Shown: positions 19,946 through 31,650, counted from the stretch's first letter. The stretch is DNA of 64,000 nucleotides from Pomphorhynchus laevis (GCA_012934845.2 WNNJ02003613.1:1-64000), one strand, 5' to 3'. Numbers and translations: made by a program. The notes: generated by a model not told the origin, from the sequence alone.

Positions 19946-20548
19946 CAATACAATGCATACACATGAAAAACATACTATATATAGATTAAAGCAGAAAGAA
20001 TTCACTATATGCTAATTGCATGACGTAGCTTGCGCTTTCGAAGTCAATGCAATGCAGTGAATTCTTTTTAGTGTAATAGACATCAGCGGGATCACTAAAT
20101 GACCAATATAATAAATTACAAAGGAATCAGCACCGCCACATGGGATCTTCAGAGGACTCATAAATAAATTAGAGGTTTGAGTCAACCAGGACTGTCTATT
20201 ACACCTATCTGCTTTTATTTATATGTAGAGAAATTAACTTAAATGTAGGTAGGCTTTTAAATAATTCTAAAAGTAAAGAAATAATAAGATCAGATATGAG
20301 TAAACATATCACTAAATGACCAATATAATAAATTACAAAGGAAACAGCAACGCCGCCTGGGATCCTCAGAGGACCAATGAATACATTAGAGGTTTGAATA
20401 AAAAATAAGTTTGAATAACTTATTTAACTTAAAAATAACCTAAAATAAGGTTTAAACTCCTACTACCATTAGGACGAAAAATTTGTAATTATAATAAAGA
20501 ATTGAAATCAATATGTAACGATAATATTAGAAACATAAAAAGAACAAA

Positions 20549-21663
20549 ATGGTGAACAGCATACAAGTGTCGGAGCTTCAAAGCTCTAACGAATTCGCAG
20601 CAAAAATCAACGATTCTGGACCTCGTAAGAGTATTATTTCTCAAGGTAAAAACAATTCAAACAAATACTTAAAGGTTAGTGATCTTTTTCACTTATTTAA
20701 GAAAGAGGCCGGGGTACTTCCCCCAATTCAAAAATTGCAAAACCTTACGATTATCTCCTTTATCAAGCCTCTTAAAAGACAAAAACTATTTAATCTATTC
20801 TTACGCGAGTTCACACAATTGTGTAAAAATCGAGATATATTTAACTCTGTTAATTATTTTGCAAATCAATAAGAATTTCGTTCATCACTGCCGATTTTCT
20901 GTACGAATACGAAAATTGTTTTTGAGAAGAACTTAACCCAATTAGGGAAGATTACTCTAAAGCCTATACAGGCTTCTCTAAAAATAAATAATTCCCCCCC
21001 CCACGTTGGAAGAGAATGACTTACAGTCACTAAAGATGGCCTTTAATATTGACGATATTCATACAATTAAGTCTAAATTGGTTGAAGGATTGCCTTTTGC
21101 CTTTTGTAAGGCTGACATTGACACTGCGCTCACTCTGTCAAAATCAGGATTCAACCCCTTTATGGGGTATAATTTGAAGTTTATGATAATCAATCAGGAT
21201 GACAGGACGTATCCCCATTGTAATGTATGCCATGCTTGGGGAACTGGGGATTGTCTTGCTCCTTCAAGCACATTTGTGGAGTATGCAGCTCTGAGGCTTG
21301 TGTCAGCTCGAATAAAGAGGAGAAATGCGATGCTCCACCATGCTGTAGCAATTGTGCTGGCATACATCCAGCCTGGTAGAGAAGCTGCGTTTTCTTCAAG
21401 GCGTACAGAAGTGCCTTTTCCGCTCCCTTCGAAGTCTTTTTCACTTCATGTGTGGCCCATGAAGTGAAGCCTTTATCCTCTGTTCCCCCTCAGAAGTCCA
21501 AGAAAAGAGGGGCTTCGGCAAAGTCAGTGCTCCCCCCAAAGTGGGGAAACTAATTCAGCAGAAAGTTGCCTCAACGGGAAATGAAGACATTGCCCAGGGG
21601 GCTCCGGCTCCGGATGGGGCTAGTGGCAGGAGTGGCAACCCTCCTGCACCTAGCTCTGTCTAG
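20549..21663 (+). pseudogene. ORF1 of LINE C (zinc-knuckle Gag-like protein)
   Basis: The amino part (20549-20872) contains KVSDLFHLFKKE and LPPIQKLQNLTIISF, recognisable in B1. The middle part (21006-21467) contains LTLSKSGFNPFMGYNLKFMI and a first knuckle YPHCNVCHAWGTGDC. In a neighbouring frame, HICGVC (about 21270) and CSNCAGIHPAW (about 21345-21375) give the C-x2-C-x4-H knuckles. Frame changes split the gene. ORF1 binds the element RNA in this group. Confidence 0.7.
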
Positions 21664-21694
21664 GTTGGCATCCCCTTCCAACTAATTTAACACA

Positions 21695-22560
21695 ATGGTG
21701 AGTAAACATGAGCCTTTTTCACTGAATATTCTTCAGTGGAATTCGGGATGTGCTTCTGCTTTTAGACTTTTATCTGGTAGAGACGCAGATGTTATAGTCC
21801 TTCAGGATACGCGGTCTATCCGTCTCCCCGGGGCATTACTCGATTTATCCCTAGCACATATATTCCCACTATACTCCGTACATAACCCCGCCTCACTTCT
21901 CTTCTTCTCAAGGACTCTTGACCCTAGTTAAATGCTCTTTAAGGTCCGCCCACTCGCAAAATTACTCTTGTCCAGCCCTGTCTTGTCTAGTAGTTTCACT
22001 CGTTAAGAACGGTAAACGTCTCAGTCTAGCCAATGTCTACATTCGTCCAGGATAGATTCACAAGAATCGTGACCTCCTGGATGGGATTATCGATAGCGGC
22101 TATGACAAGGTACTAGGTGACTTCAACGACAGAACTGGTCGTTGGATTAATGCTGCACTCCGCAGAGCCAGGAACGGTTATCTTATTCACAAACCACCGC
22201 CCCCTCCTTTCATTGCACATCAACGAATTCACTCCTCGACTTATTACTGCTCCTTGAGAGGTGGCTGTTAAAACCCTTCCGCACGTAGCAGTCACGTCAA
22301 CATCTGTCCACCTCTCATGATCTAATTCGCTGGCGGATAGAGGAGGATACGCTGCATCGGAGGAGATTCCACTTTTCACCCGATTAGAGTGGCTTTCTTC
22401 CAAGCAGCTATCCAATGCTTCCCCCGAATTGGAAATGAGAGTTTAGCCGAATTCAATTCCTACCTCTCTTCGCAAGCTACAGCGTTGCTTTCGACAACCT
22501 ATAAAGGTCGCATTTCGATCCCACTACGACAAAACTCAAGGTCCTAGCTAAACTGCTGAA
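21695..22560 (+). pseudogene. Apurinic-type endonuclease domain of LINE C
   Basis: Begins MVSKHEPFSLNILQWNSGCA, the typical amino end (LNILQWN) of the endonuclease-exonuclease-phosphatase fold, with DADVIVLQDTRSIRL at about residues 33-47, where the usual catalytic E of QET is D. Downstream the frame breaks, but GDFNDRTGRWINAALRRARN (about 22120-22180) is recognisable in another frame. Confidence 0.7.
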
Positions 22561-22734
22561 CCTCTCTAATCTCTCTTCCTCCGCAGGCAGACCCTCTCGA
22601 ATGAATGCTGGCGCACCAGATATTGGTTCCAGCTAAGTAGGGATAGGGCGAGCATTGCTCGTCTTAACCCTTCCCAGTCTTCCTTTTGGAAGATATTAAA
22701 GAAAGAGAAGTTTGTTTGTTGGAGAGATAGAGCT

Positions 22735-24216
22735 TTGGGTCGAATCAGTAATATAGGCCTTGATAAAGTTTTAGAAGAGTCACTTGCCCTACACAACTAT
22801 GGAGCCACTCAATCTCCGCAACCAATCCCGCTTTGGGGAGACTTCAGGAGTAGAGACCTATCTGTCCCAGATATTCTCAACGTCTGGGGGCCTCTTCCGG
22901 GCACCTCCAAATCCGTCGCTCCACTCTCTTCTCGTGTCTGTCAGCTTTTGACAACCGATCAAGGAAGTGAGGTGGCCGTCACAATGCTATTAGCCTCCCC
23001 ATCCGATGTGGCCGCCATCAATATAAGCAAAAGAGTTTTTATTCCAAAAAAGTATCCGGTCTCTTGTCCTAAAGATCTGCGGCTTATTTCGATTCAAAAT
23101 TCCCTCGTCTCGATCTACGAAAAAGCGCTTGGGCGTAGAATCCGCGATCATCTAAGTAGGCGAAATTTAATCCCTCCTAGTTTACATGGGTTCGTCAAAA
23201 GTCGCTCGGTCCATTCAGCAGTTGGTTAAGTGCATCGGTTCTGTCGGGAGAATAGTCATCAACTCGCTGTGGCTGTTTTCCTTGATTTTTTCGCTGTATT
23301 TGACAGCATCTCCATACCATTTGTTATCTCTTCTCTCAGGTCCATTGGGTTGCCTGCAAGAATAGTGAACAGGGTGGAGATACCGCTGGACACCAAGCGT
23401 TTTTACTATGATGATGACCCTGATGCGCGTCAGTTCTACCCTATTACGGGTGTGCCTCAAGGTTCACCACTTTCTCCAATCTTGAATCTTGCTGCTTCAA
23501 TTATTCTATTTAGAATATTTAAACGTGAACAACGTCTAGTGGTGTACGCTGATGACACTACAGCCCTGTTCACTGGACGCAAGTGTAAAGACGTAGTCTC
23601 TGACATCAGCCGTTTCTTTTCAAGATTAAAAGACCACCTACCCCAATCCAATCTTATTTTAAACTCCGCAAAATCGCAGGTGGTGGTTTTTCATGGCTCC
23701 CCTGCAACGAAGAAAAAACTTAAGGGACTGACACTCTCTGCACTCTCCTCCATTTTTGCCTCAGAACCACTCCCTACCTTCACAAGTCGAGTAAAATACC
23801 TGGGGTTCACCGTTTCAGTGAACTGGCCGGCGAAAGCTGACCTGGATAGACTCAAACGTATCTTGAAGAGAGCTAGGTGGGCTCTGAAACGGGCCCAGCA
23901 TCTGTCGTTGAATGGGGAAACCCAGGTACACCTTTGGGGTACCTGTGCTATCTCGGGATTAGTCTCCTTTTCAAGAGGACGTCCCCCAGAGCAAAGACTA
24001 AGGTTCCTGAAGCTCCTCGTCTCTCGTTTACCTAGCATAGTCCGCACCGATTGGATTCTTCGGGAGGTGAAAGACCCCGGTAGTTCAATCGAAAAGCGAA
24101 GTGTTGGATCGGTTGGGGGCTTAGATCCCCTTGGATTTGAGGCCATAATAAGAAGAGGACGACTAAGAAGTGACTTTTTTGGACTGACTGCTTTTTTGAC
24201 AGACATACTGTTATGA
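22735..24216 (+). pseudogene. RT and carboxyl region of LINE C, one nonsense codon
   Basis: One frame of 494 codons, broken only by TAA at 23227-23229 where copy B2 keeps GAA (GEVHQFC). Motif A is FLDFFAVFDSISIPF (about 23280), motif B ITGVPQGSPLSP (about 23445), motif C VYADDTTALF (about 23545), then thumb KYLGFTVSVNWPAKAD (about 23800). The tail ends at TGA/TAT sequence near 24216. GVPQGSPLSP and YADD place it with Jockey/I-group LINEs. Without the stop the RT domain looks complete, so this copy is fairly young. Confidence 0.85.
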
Positions 24217-24834
24217 CACTTATTGCACACTTATGACATTTGCTTCTTGCTTTTGTTTGTTATCAATAAATTCTTTATTTATTAGAAACATAATGGAAAC
24301 AGAATGCAATGCCAAAAGTCTTAATTTTGATAAATAAATGAACATTTATGTATCCATAATCTAGAATTAATTGAAAATGCTGAATTAAAGAAAATGCTAT
24401 CAAAAGGTTGTAAATATTTTTAATAAATATTTGTTATACAACAAATAAAATTTTTCAAACATATTTCAATTCTCGGGGTCAAATTACTTCTGCGAATTCT
24501 AGTATAGAATTCTAGTATAGTAATTTAATATAGTAAGCTTTCGTATCATTCTCAATGTCATAGAAACTGTTGTTTCTATTAATACTAAGATATTCGTTCT
24601 TTGCTCTTTTGTGCTATCGGTGTAATCTAATTATTTGGATTCACATACTTTACGAGTTCTTGCTTTATTGTAGAGTCTACAATAAAGCAAGATTCTGCCA
24701 ACTGTCCAAAATATCAATTCTACCAACTGTCCAAAATATCATATGGACAAAAAAACCCTGCTTGATTTTGAGTATTTTTTCATTATATAACGCATGCTTT
24801 CTTTCTGCGTGATCAACGAAGGGATCTGATATTC

Positions 24835-25650
24835 GACTCATTGGGTATTACGGCGCTAAGTTGTTAACAGCTCTGTTAAATTCAAAAACATCTCATTACA
24901 AAAAATATCTGCTCGTCAGCCTCTGTTTCTTGTTAATGTTTTGCTGAATACTATATGTTCTTTGACTGTTTGGTTGGTCATAATACACCTACACACCGTT
25001 TTTAAACGCAGAGCTATTTTATTCCGCATGATATCGTGTCAAATGAATGTGAATCCACCCGTCTTACATGACAATGTATTTGTTACGTTGAAGCTTTTTC
25101 CACGTGTGCACTTCATCATTATGTTAGGTGAATCCTGTCCATATCGTACAGCTATAGCATCTTGAAATTCTATTGTTCACATGAATGTGCTTGCTAGTTT
25201 GCTTGTTATTCCTAACCATGACGACGCTTCTGTCCTGCTCGCATGCATAAGTATGGATTTTATATCCTTTGCCGACAAATTTACCGGACTTTTCTGATTG
25301 ATTTTGTTTATACTATCTTTCACCATTCTAATTTTTCCAAATACAATCGTCTGCGTGGTAGGTGTATCTCTTCCGTAATTACTTCAATACATACCTGCAG
25401 TGAATTTTCATATTCTATCTTGCCAGCTCGTTCTAGATTTGTGATTCCAAGTCCTCCGAAACTCATGGGTAATTCAATAGTAAATACGCTGTCTGGGAAT
25501 CGTGCTTAGCAACTTCCGATAATTTGTTCAAGTCATCCACCCACTTATTTATTATATTCTTTACTTGTGACTCAATAAATTGATCCGTTCCGATCAAGCT
25601 ACCTAATAATTTGACACTATCGCTGCTAATTATTACTGATGATATCAGCA
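24835..25650 (-). mobile_element. Fragment of a LINE with restriction-like endonuclease (family R3)
   Basis: Minus strand: SVKLLGSLIGTDQFIESQVK and NKWVDDLNKLSEVAKHDSQ (25500-25640), then MSFGGLGITNLERAG (about 25440-25480), then AIAVRYGQDSPN ... TNTLSCKTGGF (about 25050-25160), which corresponds to the CCHC finger before the nuclease. These blocks follow the same order as in the intact element at 56.7 kb (GSPVGSNDFVNAA, FGGIGITNPATIA, AHSLSC). Both ends are truncated; it abuts LINE B3 at 25651. Confidence 0.7.
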
Positions 25651-27960
25651 GACAAACTTGTCCTTCTTGAATATCTTCCAAAAGGAAGACTGAGAAGGGT
25701 TAAGACGAGAAAGGCTCGTCATATCCCTACACAGCTGAAATCTATCTAGAACTCCAGTATTCTTTCGATATGGACTGTCTAAAGGAAACACAGAGATTTG
25801 GAAGATGTAGCAGGATTGAATATGCGACCTTTATAGGTAGTCGATAAGAACGCGGTAGCTTGCGATGAGAGGTAGGCGTTAAATTCGGTAAAACTCTCAT
25901 TACCAATTCTGGGGAAGAGTTGGATAGCTGCCTAGAAGAAGGCCACTCTGGTTGGATCATAGTGGAACTTTCTCCTCAGCAGCGTATCTTCCTCTAACCG
26001 CCAACAGAGTAGGTCGTACGATGTGGACAGTTGTTGGCGTGACTGCTCAATACAGGTAGGCTGTAGCAGCCACCTCTCGTGTAGCAGTAGAATTTCGAGG
26101 AGAGAATTTGTAGTAGTGCAATGAAAGGTAGAGGATGGTGGTTTATGTAAAAGATAGTCGTTCCTGGCTCTGCGGAGGGCTGCATTAATCCAACGACCAG
26201 TTCTTTTGTTGAAGTCACCAAGTAACATGTCATAGCCGCTTCCTAATATACGTTTAAGGAGATCACGTTGTTGTAAATCTCTCCCGGCAAAATATAGATA
26301 TTTGCTATACTGATGCGTTTACCGTTCTTCCTGAGTGTTATCGCTAAACAAGACATGGCTGGACAAGAATAGTTTAGTAGGATGGATGATCTTAAGTGGC
26401 TCTTAACTAAGGTTAGAAGATCTTGAGATGAAGAGGAGTGAGGGGGTTATATTAGGAGTAAAGTGGGTGTTTATGTGCTTTGGGATAAATCGAGTAATGT
26501 CCTCGGGGACCGGATAGATTTAGTCTCCTGAAGGACTATAACATCTGCATCTCGACCATATAGAAGGCTAAGGCAGAAACACCTCCCGAGTTCCACTGAA
26601 TGAGATTCAGTAAAAACGGTCCGGGACTACTTACCATTCCATTGGTGTCACTTGGAAGGGTAGCGGACCCAACTAATTGGGTAGATCAGTGGTCCCACTT
26701 ACCCCTCCTTTGCTAGGGATCTTATTATCATCATTTCCCATTTACTCTTCTGCCCATTTCTTCTCTTTCTTAGAAAGACGAATAGGTGTTGTGTCATTAG
26801 TGGAAGAGGAACGTTTGTTTGAGAGAATAACGGCAGGAATCGTGGCAGCTGAAGGCGAAAGTACGGCTTCTGCGAGCTTGGTGATTAGGCCTTTCGTGAT
26901 TTTGATTGTTTCCTGATTTTTTAGGTTGATAATATTCATAATTTCATCCATATTCGGACTAGTAGAGATAGCATTGTTGAATTTGTTTGTATCATTCGGA
27001 GAGGAACGGAATTCAGTACGTGATATTATATGTCTTTTATCATATGCCTTGAAAACCGGACATCTCATGAAGCACGCCGGATGTTGTTGTCTACAATTTG
27101 GACATTTAGCAGTATCTTAACATCCATCTGTTTTGTGATCATCATAACTAGATCCACATATCTTGCAAGATTTGATACGACCACAACTTAATCTTCATTG
27201 TCCCCAGCAATGACACTGGTTATCGTGAGGATAAGTTAGGTCGTCACTGTCAACATGTATAAATTTAAATTACGCTCTATTAAGGGTTTAAAAGTGGAGT
27301 TTACGAGGAGACCTGTATTCTCTCCATGCGTGATTTAAAGGCTATGGGTAGGGACATGTCCCCTTACCCTTGATGAAATTGACGTTGGTAATGTTGTAAA
27401 GTTTTTTCAGTTTGAAAAGATCTGACTCATTCAGATCAGGTAAAATGTTGGAAATCTTCATAGACGCCTGAATAGGCTTGAATGTAATAGTACCTTTGAC
27501 TAAAAGCTTACCTTTTAAGTAATTCAGGTATTCTTTTGCAATTTCTGTGTTGATAAATGAGATTCGGTACGAATTACCGATAGTTCGAGCTAAGTTCATG
27601 AGAATTCTGTTAGAATAATTAAAAACAAAAGCGCGAAGGAATTCATTAAAATAATTTTTAGCAATAGGAATTAATGGAGTTATGGTAACTAGGTTAACAA
27701 TCTTTTGATTTGAGGAAGCTCCTCCTTGTCTTCTTTTTTTGAAATAAATAAGTTGTTACTAACCTTGTTTCCGGGAATATTTGCAAAAAATACCTAAGAA
27801 ATTACTGGAAAAGTGGAATTGATGATCCTCCGACATTCATCTTTTTACTGCACGTTTTTGCGTCGATTGCGATGAACGCCTAGCTGTGATTTTAGTTTGT
27901 AAGGACGCGTTCATTAAGTTGAGATAACGACGCCATTTTTAGGTTATTAAATGTGCCTGA
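25651..27960 (-). mobile_element. Jockey/I-like LINE copy B3, 3' truncated
   Basis: Minus strand. The pre-RT linker and the carboxyl half of the endonuclease lie at 25651-26233 (FNKRTGRWINAALRRARN), the remaining endonuclease at 26300-26640, ORF1 at 26742-27775. RT is missing because the copy ends at 25651 in the middle of FLNIFQK. Its ORF1 is the clearest of the four copies. Confidence 0.75.
26742..27775 (-). pseudogene. ORF1 of LINE B3
   Basis: From 5' to 3' on the minus strand: KKEDKEELPQIKRLL (about 27710-27760), the block 27342-27599 (KGTITFKPIQASMKISNILP, LNESDLFKLKKLYNITNVNF), knuckles at 27060-27240 (SCKICGSSYDDHKTDGC and CPNCRQQHPACFMRCPVF), then a basic tail to 26742. C-x2-C-x4-H-x4-C knuckles bind RNA. 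Frame changes are present between the blocks. Confidence 0.65.
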
Positions 27961-29040
27961 GAATTTTGTTTGTAGACACGTAGTGTTATTAGTCAATCCA
28001 ATAAAAATTATTCTTGGTTAGATAAATGACGATAGAGTGTCTGGTAATATATTTTTTAAATTTATTTAGATATAATATTTCTATAATATTTCTATAATAT
28101 TTCTATATTCCTGGGATGAAATTTATATAAAATATATCCGCCTAAACATTTGTTAATTTAAATTTTTATGTTTTATTTCTATATTTTTGAATGAAATATA
28201 AATTTAAAATAAAATATATTCGTCTAAACATTTGTTAATTTAAATTCTTCTTGCCCTGATTACCTACAATTATACACCCTGAATATAATTTGGCATTTTA
28301 GCTTTATGATTGAATAAATTAAATTTATTTTTAAGTTTAATTTATTTTTTAAATAAATTATTACGGTTGAAAGTTCAACCTTATCTAACGTTTGTATATT
28401 TTCAGTTAAGAATAATTAAATCTTATCTGCTTTACGGTTTAATAACATCTTAATCTTTAAGTAAAATGTAAAAATTTTCTTAATGGCTCATGTTATTGAT
28501 ATTGTAATAGATTTTACTAATATATCTTAGTAATGCTAAATCACCGTTTGCATTTTTATGATTTTGAATTATTAAACCAAGATATTATTTACTTAAGCGT
28601 TCGTTTGTCCATCAATATTTTTATCAGATTTTTATAATATACGTTAATAAATTAGGACAAAAATAAAAAATATAACCTAGACGATATATTTCGTCGACTA
28701 TTAAGACTTTTCAATTACATGTTTGATATTCGCAACTAAACAGTCAGGTGTATACCTTCTCATATGCGTAAACTAAATCGTTATTTGAGGAAATGTGTAT
28801 ATAATGTACTTTACTAATTACTAGTAGGTGGTATGTAATTCAAATGTTCAAGATAAATTCATTTCAATCGATCGAATATTTTCTGCGTCCTTTTAGAAGC
28901 TTTTGTTATGTAAATTTAGTTCTCCTTGCGCTTTAATAATTAAATAATAGAAGTCGCACTTTGAAAATTTTGATCTGCAGAGAATAATCTTCACCGTAAA
29001 ACATGTAATTTTCACTGTTTTACGTTCTAGATCATCAAAT
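27961..29040. other. AT-rich intergenic stretch
   Basis: No coding signal recognised. Two diverged direct copies of a ~90-bp AT block (CTAAACATTTGTTAATTTAAA) lie at 28080-28245. Confidence 0.5.
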
Positions 29041-29057
29041 CACATATTACAGCAGGA

Positions 29058-29402
29058 ATGCATTCTTCTAGCGTTATTTTTGAGAGTGAACAAAAGCTGC
29101 GAGAACACTTTCCAAACTGTAATTTGATTTTCAAAGCTCCGCGAGAGAAGGTGCTGGCTGATGGTGTGCTTCAAGGCATTCAGGAATCTACAATGGCCGA
29201 AATCATACATTGCTATTTAGCTGAAGACAATTGTGATATTTACGCAATTTGCGGAAATCAGACTTTGACGTGGGAGGCGGTTAGGCTATTGCAAGAAGCT
29301 CATGGTCGTACTGGCCGAGCCTTTTTCGTCTCAAATTATTTCAAGGAAAACATAATAAAAGCACGCCCAATGTCAGCATCGTTTGTATTACCAACTAGGT
29401 AA
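29058..29402 (+). CDS. Candidate host coding exon, unrecognised protein (114 codons)
   Basis: Open frame with coding-like composition, clearly richer in GC than the AT-rich flanks. The amino end MHSSSVIFESEQKLREHFPN is followed by NLIFKAPREKVLADG and IIHCYLAEDNCDIYAICGNQ. I do not recognise the family. A pyrimidine-rich acceptor ends TTTTACGTTCTAG at about 29031, just upstream of the ATG, so this would be the first coding exon. AG/GTAATC at 29398 could be a donor with an acceptor TTTCAACAG at about 29850. Oddly, splicing gives an immediate TGA after the arginine and no splicing gives TAA at the same point, so the protein ends at the same residue either way. It may also be a gene fragment. Confidence 0.4.
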   Translation: MHSSSVIFESEQKLREHFPNCNLIFKAPREKVLADGVLQGIQESTMAEIIHCYLAEDNCDIYAICGNQTLTWEAVRLLQEAHGRTGRAFFVSNYFKENIIKARPMSASFVLPTR

Positions 29403-30020
29403 TCGAGGTTTTGCTAATAATTAAGTTTTATTTTACAACTGATTTTTGTACAAAATTTATATAATTAATGAAAAGGATTACAAGTATTTAAAAAGTTACT
29501 CAGATGTTCATCCTATTATGGTTATAGCATGTGGTGCTTATTTAACCTTTCTGTTAACTTCAATTTAAAAACGAGCTATATTATTTTACACGTCACTTTG
29601 AAGTCAATATTGTTAGGTCACTAGTCATTTATGGCAGTAAATATTGACGACATTTTTATTTTCTCTTTTTCGAAGACGGCATTTAAATTTACAAAAATCA
29701 TTTTTTAATTATTTCCTTTAAATTTATTTTAATTATATACTTTACTAAAATTATAAACCAAACACTAAATTTTACATTATAACCCGATAAACAGGATCAA
29801 ATTTGAAGTATCAATTAGGTAATTGATTTACAAACTTTGTATTTCAACAGATGATAGCAATGGCAATTGAGCTTTCATGGCTATTGCGTAAATACTCTTT
29901 GCTTATTCATTACATGTTTGATCTAACATAAATGTAAATTTCTACATTATAAAATAATTCGGAATTTGAATATAATTTAAAAATAAGTTTTATTTAAAAT
30001 ATTTATATATTTACAATATA
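29403..30020. other. AT-rich stretch without genes
   Basis: Nothing recognised beyond the possible intron to 29850 mentioned for the preceding exon. Confidence 0.5.
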
Positions 30021-30025
30021 AGTTT

Positions 30026-30515
30026 CATTTACAATCTACTAAAGAAGGCATTGACGTCCGCTGGCTTCCCTTCGCGTTTGGATCCTACAGGAGTCTGCAG
30101 GGTTGACGGCAGACGACCTGACGGTGGAACTCTGATTCCCTGGACGTCTTGTAGACTGCTAATGTGGGCCTTCACTTGTGTAGATACCACAGCACCCAGC
30201 AACCTTAGCAGTTCGGTATATAGCGCGGCTAGTGTGGCAAAGAACGCCGAAACTAAGAAAGTCCACAAATACGTGAACATTGACATCCGCTAATATATTT
30301 TAATATCAGTGGCAGTAGAAATCACAGAAGCGATCGGGCCAGTGTCTCTCACGTTTCTTCATGAACTCGGCACACGATTAATCCGCGCAACCTTCGAACA
30401 CCGAGCCCGTGCATTCATGTTGCAACTGATTAGCGTAGCAGTCAATGCTGCTTCCGTGATGGGTAGTAGCGTGATATTTCCGTATTTACGTCGGCTCGGT
30501 ATGAAGTTATCAAGA
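30026..30515 (+). mobile_element. Fragment of a LINE with restriction-like endonuclease (family R2-like)
   Basis: Plus strand, carboxyl end only: PSRLDPTGVCRVDGRRPDGG then LIPWTSCRLLMWAFTCVDTT, the nuclease block in which RPDG and the later acidic residue are hallmarks (usual form W-D-x-T, here W-A-F-T), followed after a stop by EAIGPVSLTFLHELGTRLIR and the terminal block. 5' truncated. The same domain recurs at 31.7, 34.1, 43.4 and 55.4 kb. Confidence 0.75.
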
Positions 30516-30989
30516 CAGCACGACATTTATAAAAATTGACTTTAAAATATTATTAAAAATTGATAAATTAAAATTAATAATTTTAGTTACGCTTGAATTA
30601 TCAAAAAGATAACGATTTATTCGATAAATTTGTTCTGAATTGTCGTTCATCTTTTAATATATTATTTTTTTAAAGTTCAGAATTTTAAGATACATATGGT
30701 GTATATATAAACAGTTGAATAAAAGCTATAAATAATACACAACATTCAAATTACTAATTCGTTCGTCTTTTTCGCTTGTCATGAAACAATTCTTACTAAA
30801 TAACATAAATACGAAGTAGCTTAAGATTTAATGTACATTTGTGTGTATCCATTTTTGTGGACCAGCTAGCTAATATTCGATGACATATCCTTAATACGTT
30901 TCCGCGTACAATTAATATTTTTACACTTACCATTGATCTCTGTACAAAATCGGCTCACAACATTCTTCTCAAGCTCAGAGAGCGGATAA

Positions 30990-31169
30990 TTCGAAGACAG
31001 CACTGGAAGTTCTGACATGGGGTCAAATCATCTCACCACATCTTTCTCAAGCTCAGAGAGCGGCGTATTAGAAGACAGCATTGGAAGTTCTGACATGCGG
31101 TCTTCTCACGAGGATCTACACCGCGATGCTTACGATGAAGCGGGCAGCTCTACTGATGCAGAAATTTAA
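30990..31169 (+). CDS. Small serine/acid-rich ORF with internal duplication, unrecognised
   Basis: 59 codons open after a TAA at 30987-30989, ending TAA at 31167. The DNA contains a ~72-bp tandem duplication (30964 and 31036) that encodes SSSESG ... EDSIGSSDM twice; in the first copy GTA of the second copy reads as TAA. The carboxyl tail HEDLHRDAYDEAGSSTDAEI is acidic. The strict peptide-level similarity between the two copies suggests former coding. No family recognised; could be a terminal exon of a host gene. Confidence 0.3.
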   Translation, partial: FEDSTGSSDMGSNHLTTSFSSSESGVLEDSIGSSDMRSSHEDLHRDAYDEAGSSTDAEI

Positions 31170-31650
31170 CTTTTATTATTTTCAAGATGATGTTGAAACT
31201 TTGTCACAAGGTTTATTTATTAGTCAATTGATAAAAATTGATTTTGTACAAAATATTAATATGATCTAATAGAATTACATTGTGTGCCAACTTGTGTTAG
31301 ATTGCGAAAGCATTTTACCCACATGGGAACAGTAATAATTTATTTGGCGTTTCGGCGAATCTCAGTGACCCTTAAAATCATATATTAATATGATTTGATT
31401 TTTTGGCAACAAACCTACGACTCCGCAAAGTTATTAAACAAATATATTAAGGTTTTGATTCTTCAAGTATTTTACGTATTATTTACACAAATAATTTAAT
31501 ATTTTAAGTTTTTATATTTTTATTATTTAATATTTTAAATATACAAATAAGCCGTATCTTAATATGCACTATATATATTCGAAACAAAAGTTTATCACTA
31601 ACAACAATAATCCACTTATCGATTTAATAATAAGGTTATTAGTTAAAAAT
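31170..31650. other. AT-rich stretch with one decayed hammerhead-like string
   Basis: The minus strand reads GTCACTGAGATTCGCCGAAACGCC at 31346-31370 in abbreviated form: CTGAG, then CGCC-GAAAC. Stem II is too short for a working hammerhead. No gene seen. Confidence 0.35.

Larger units (their letters stand above)
19470..20400 (-). repeat. 348-bp tandem repeat, about 2.6 units, with hammerheads
   Basis: Hammerheads at 19549 and 19897 define the 348-bp period. Flanking blocks (AACCAGGACTGTCTATTACA, TGGGATCCTCAGAGGACC-like) recur near 19490, 19835, 20180 and 20350. The third unit is interrupted between about 20220 and 20300 and its hammerhead is lost. Confidence 0.85.
20470..24290 (+). mobile_element. 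Jockey/I-like LINE copy C, near full length
   Basis: Plus strand, with ORF1 (20549 to about 21660), ORF2 (21695-24216) and a short 3' UTR with AATAAA near 24265. It is the best copy of the family also present at 1.7, 4.3 and 25.7 kb (all minus). The RT region has a single in-frame stop codon; ORF1 and the endonuclease have frameshifts. The last ~150 bp differ from copies B1 and B2, which both end at the GAGGCCGTRA block, so C has an alternative 3' end or a later replacement. Confidence 0.85.

Noticed and set aside
1-20400. CRISPR array or bacterial repeat
   Set aside because: Unit length (348-464 bp), lack of spacers and the eukaryotic context exclude it.
24570-25509. Plus-strand open frames (80, 74 and 88 codons)
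   Set aside because: Most of this stretch is the antisense of the endonuclease-LINE fragment at 24835-25650.
31340-31375. Hammerhead on the minus strand
   Set aside because: CTGAG and CGCC-GAAAC are too close to hold a stem II; at best a relic.
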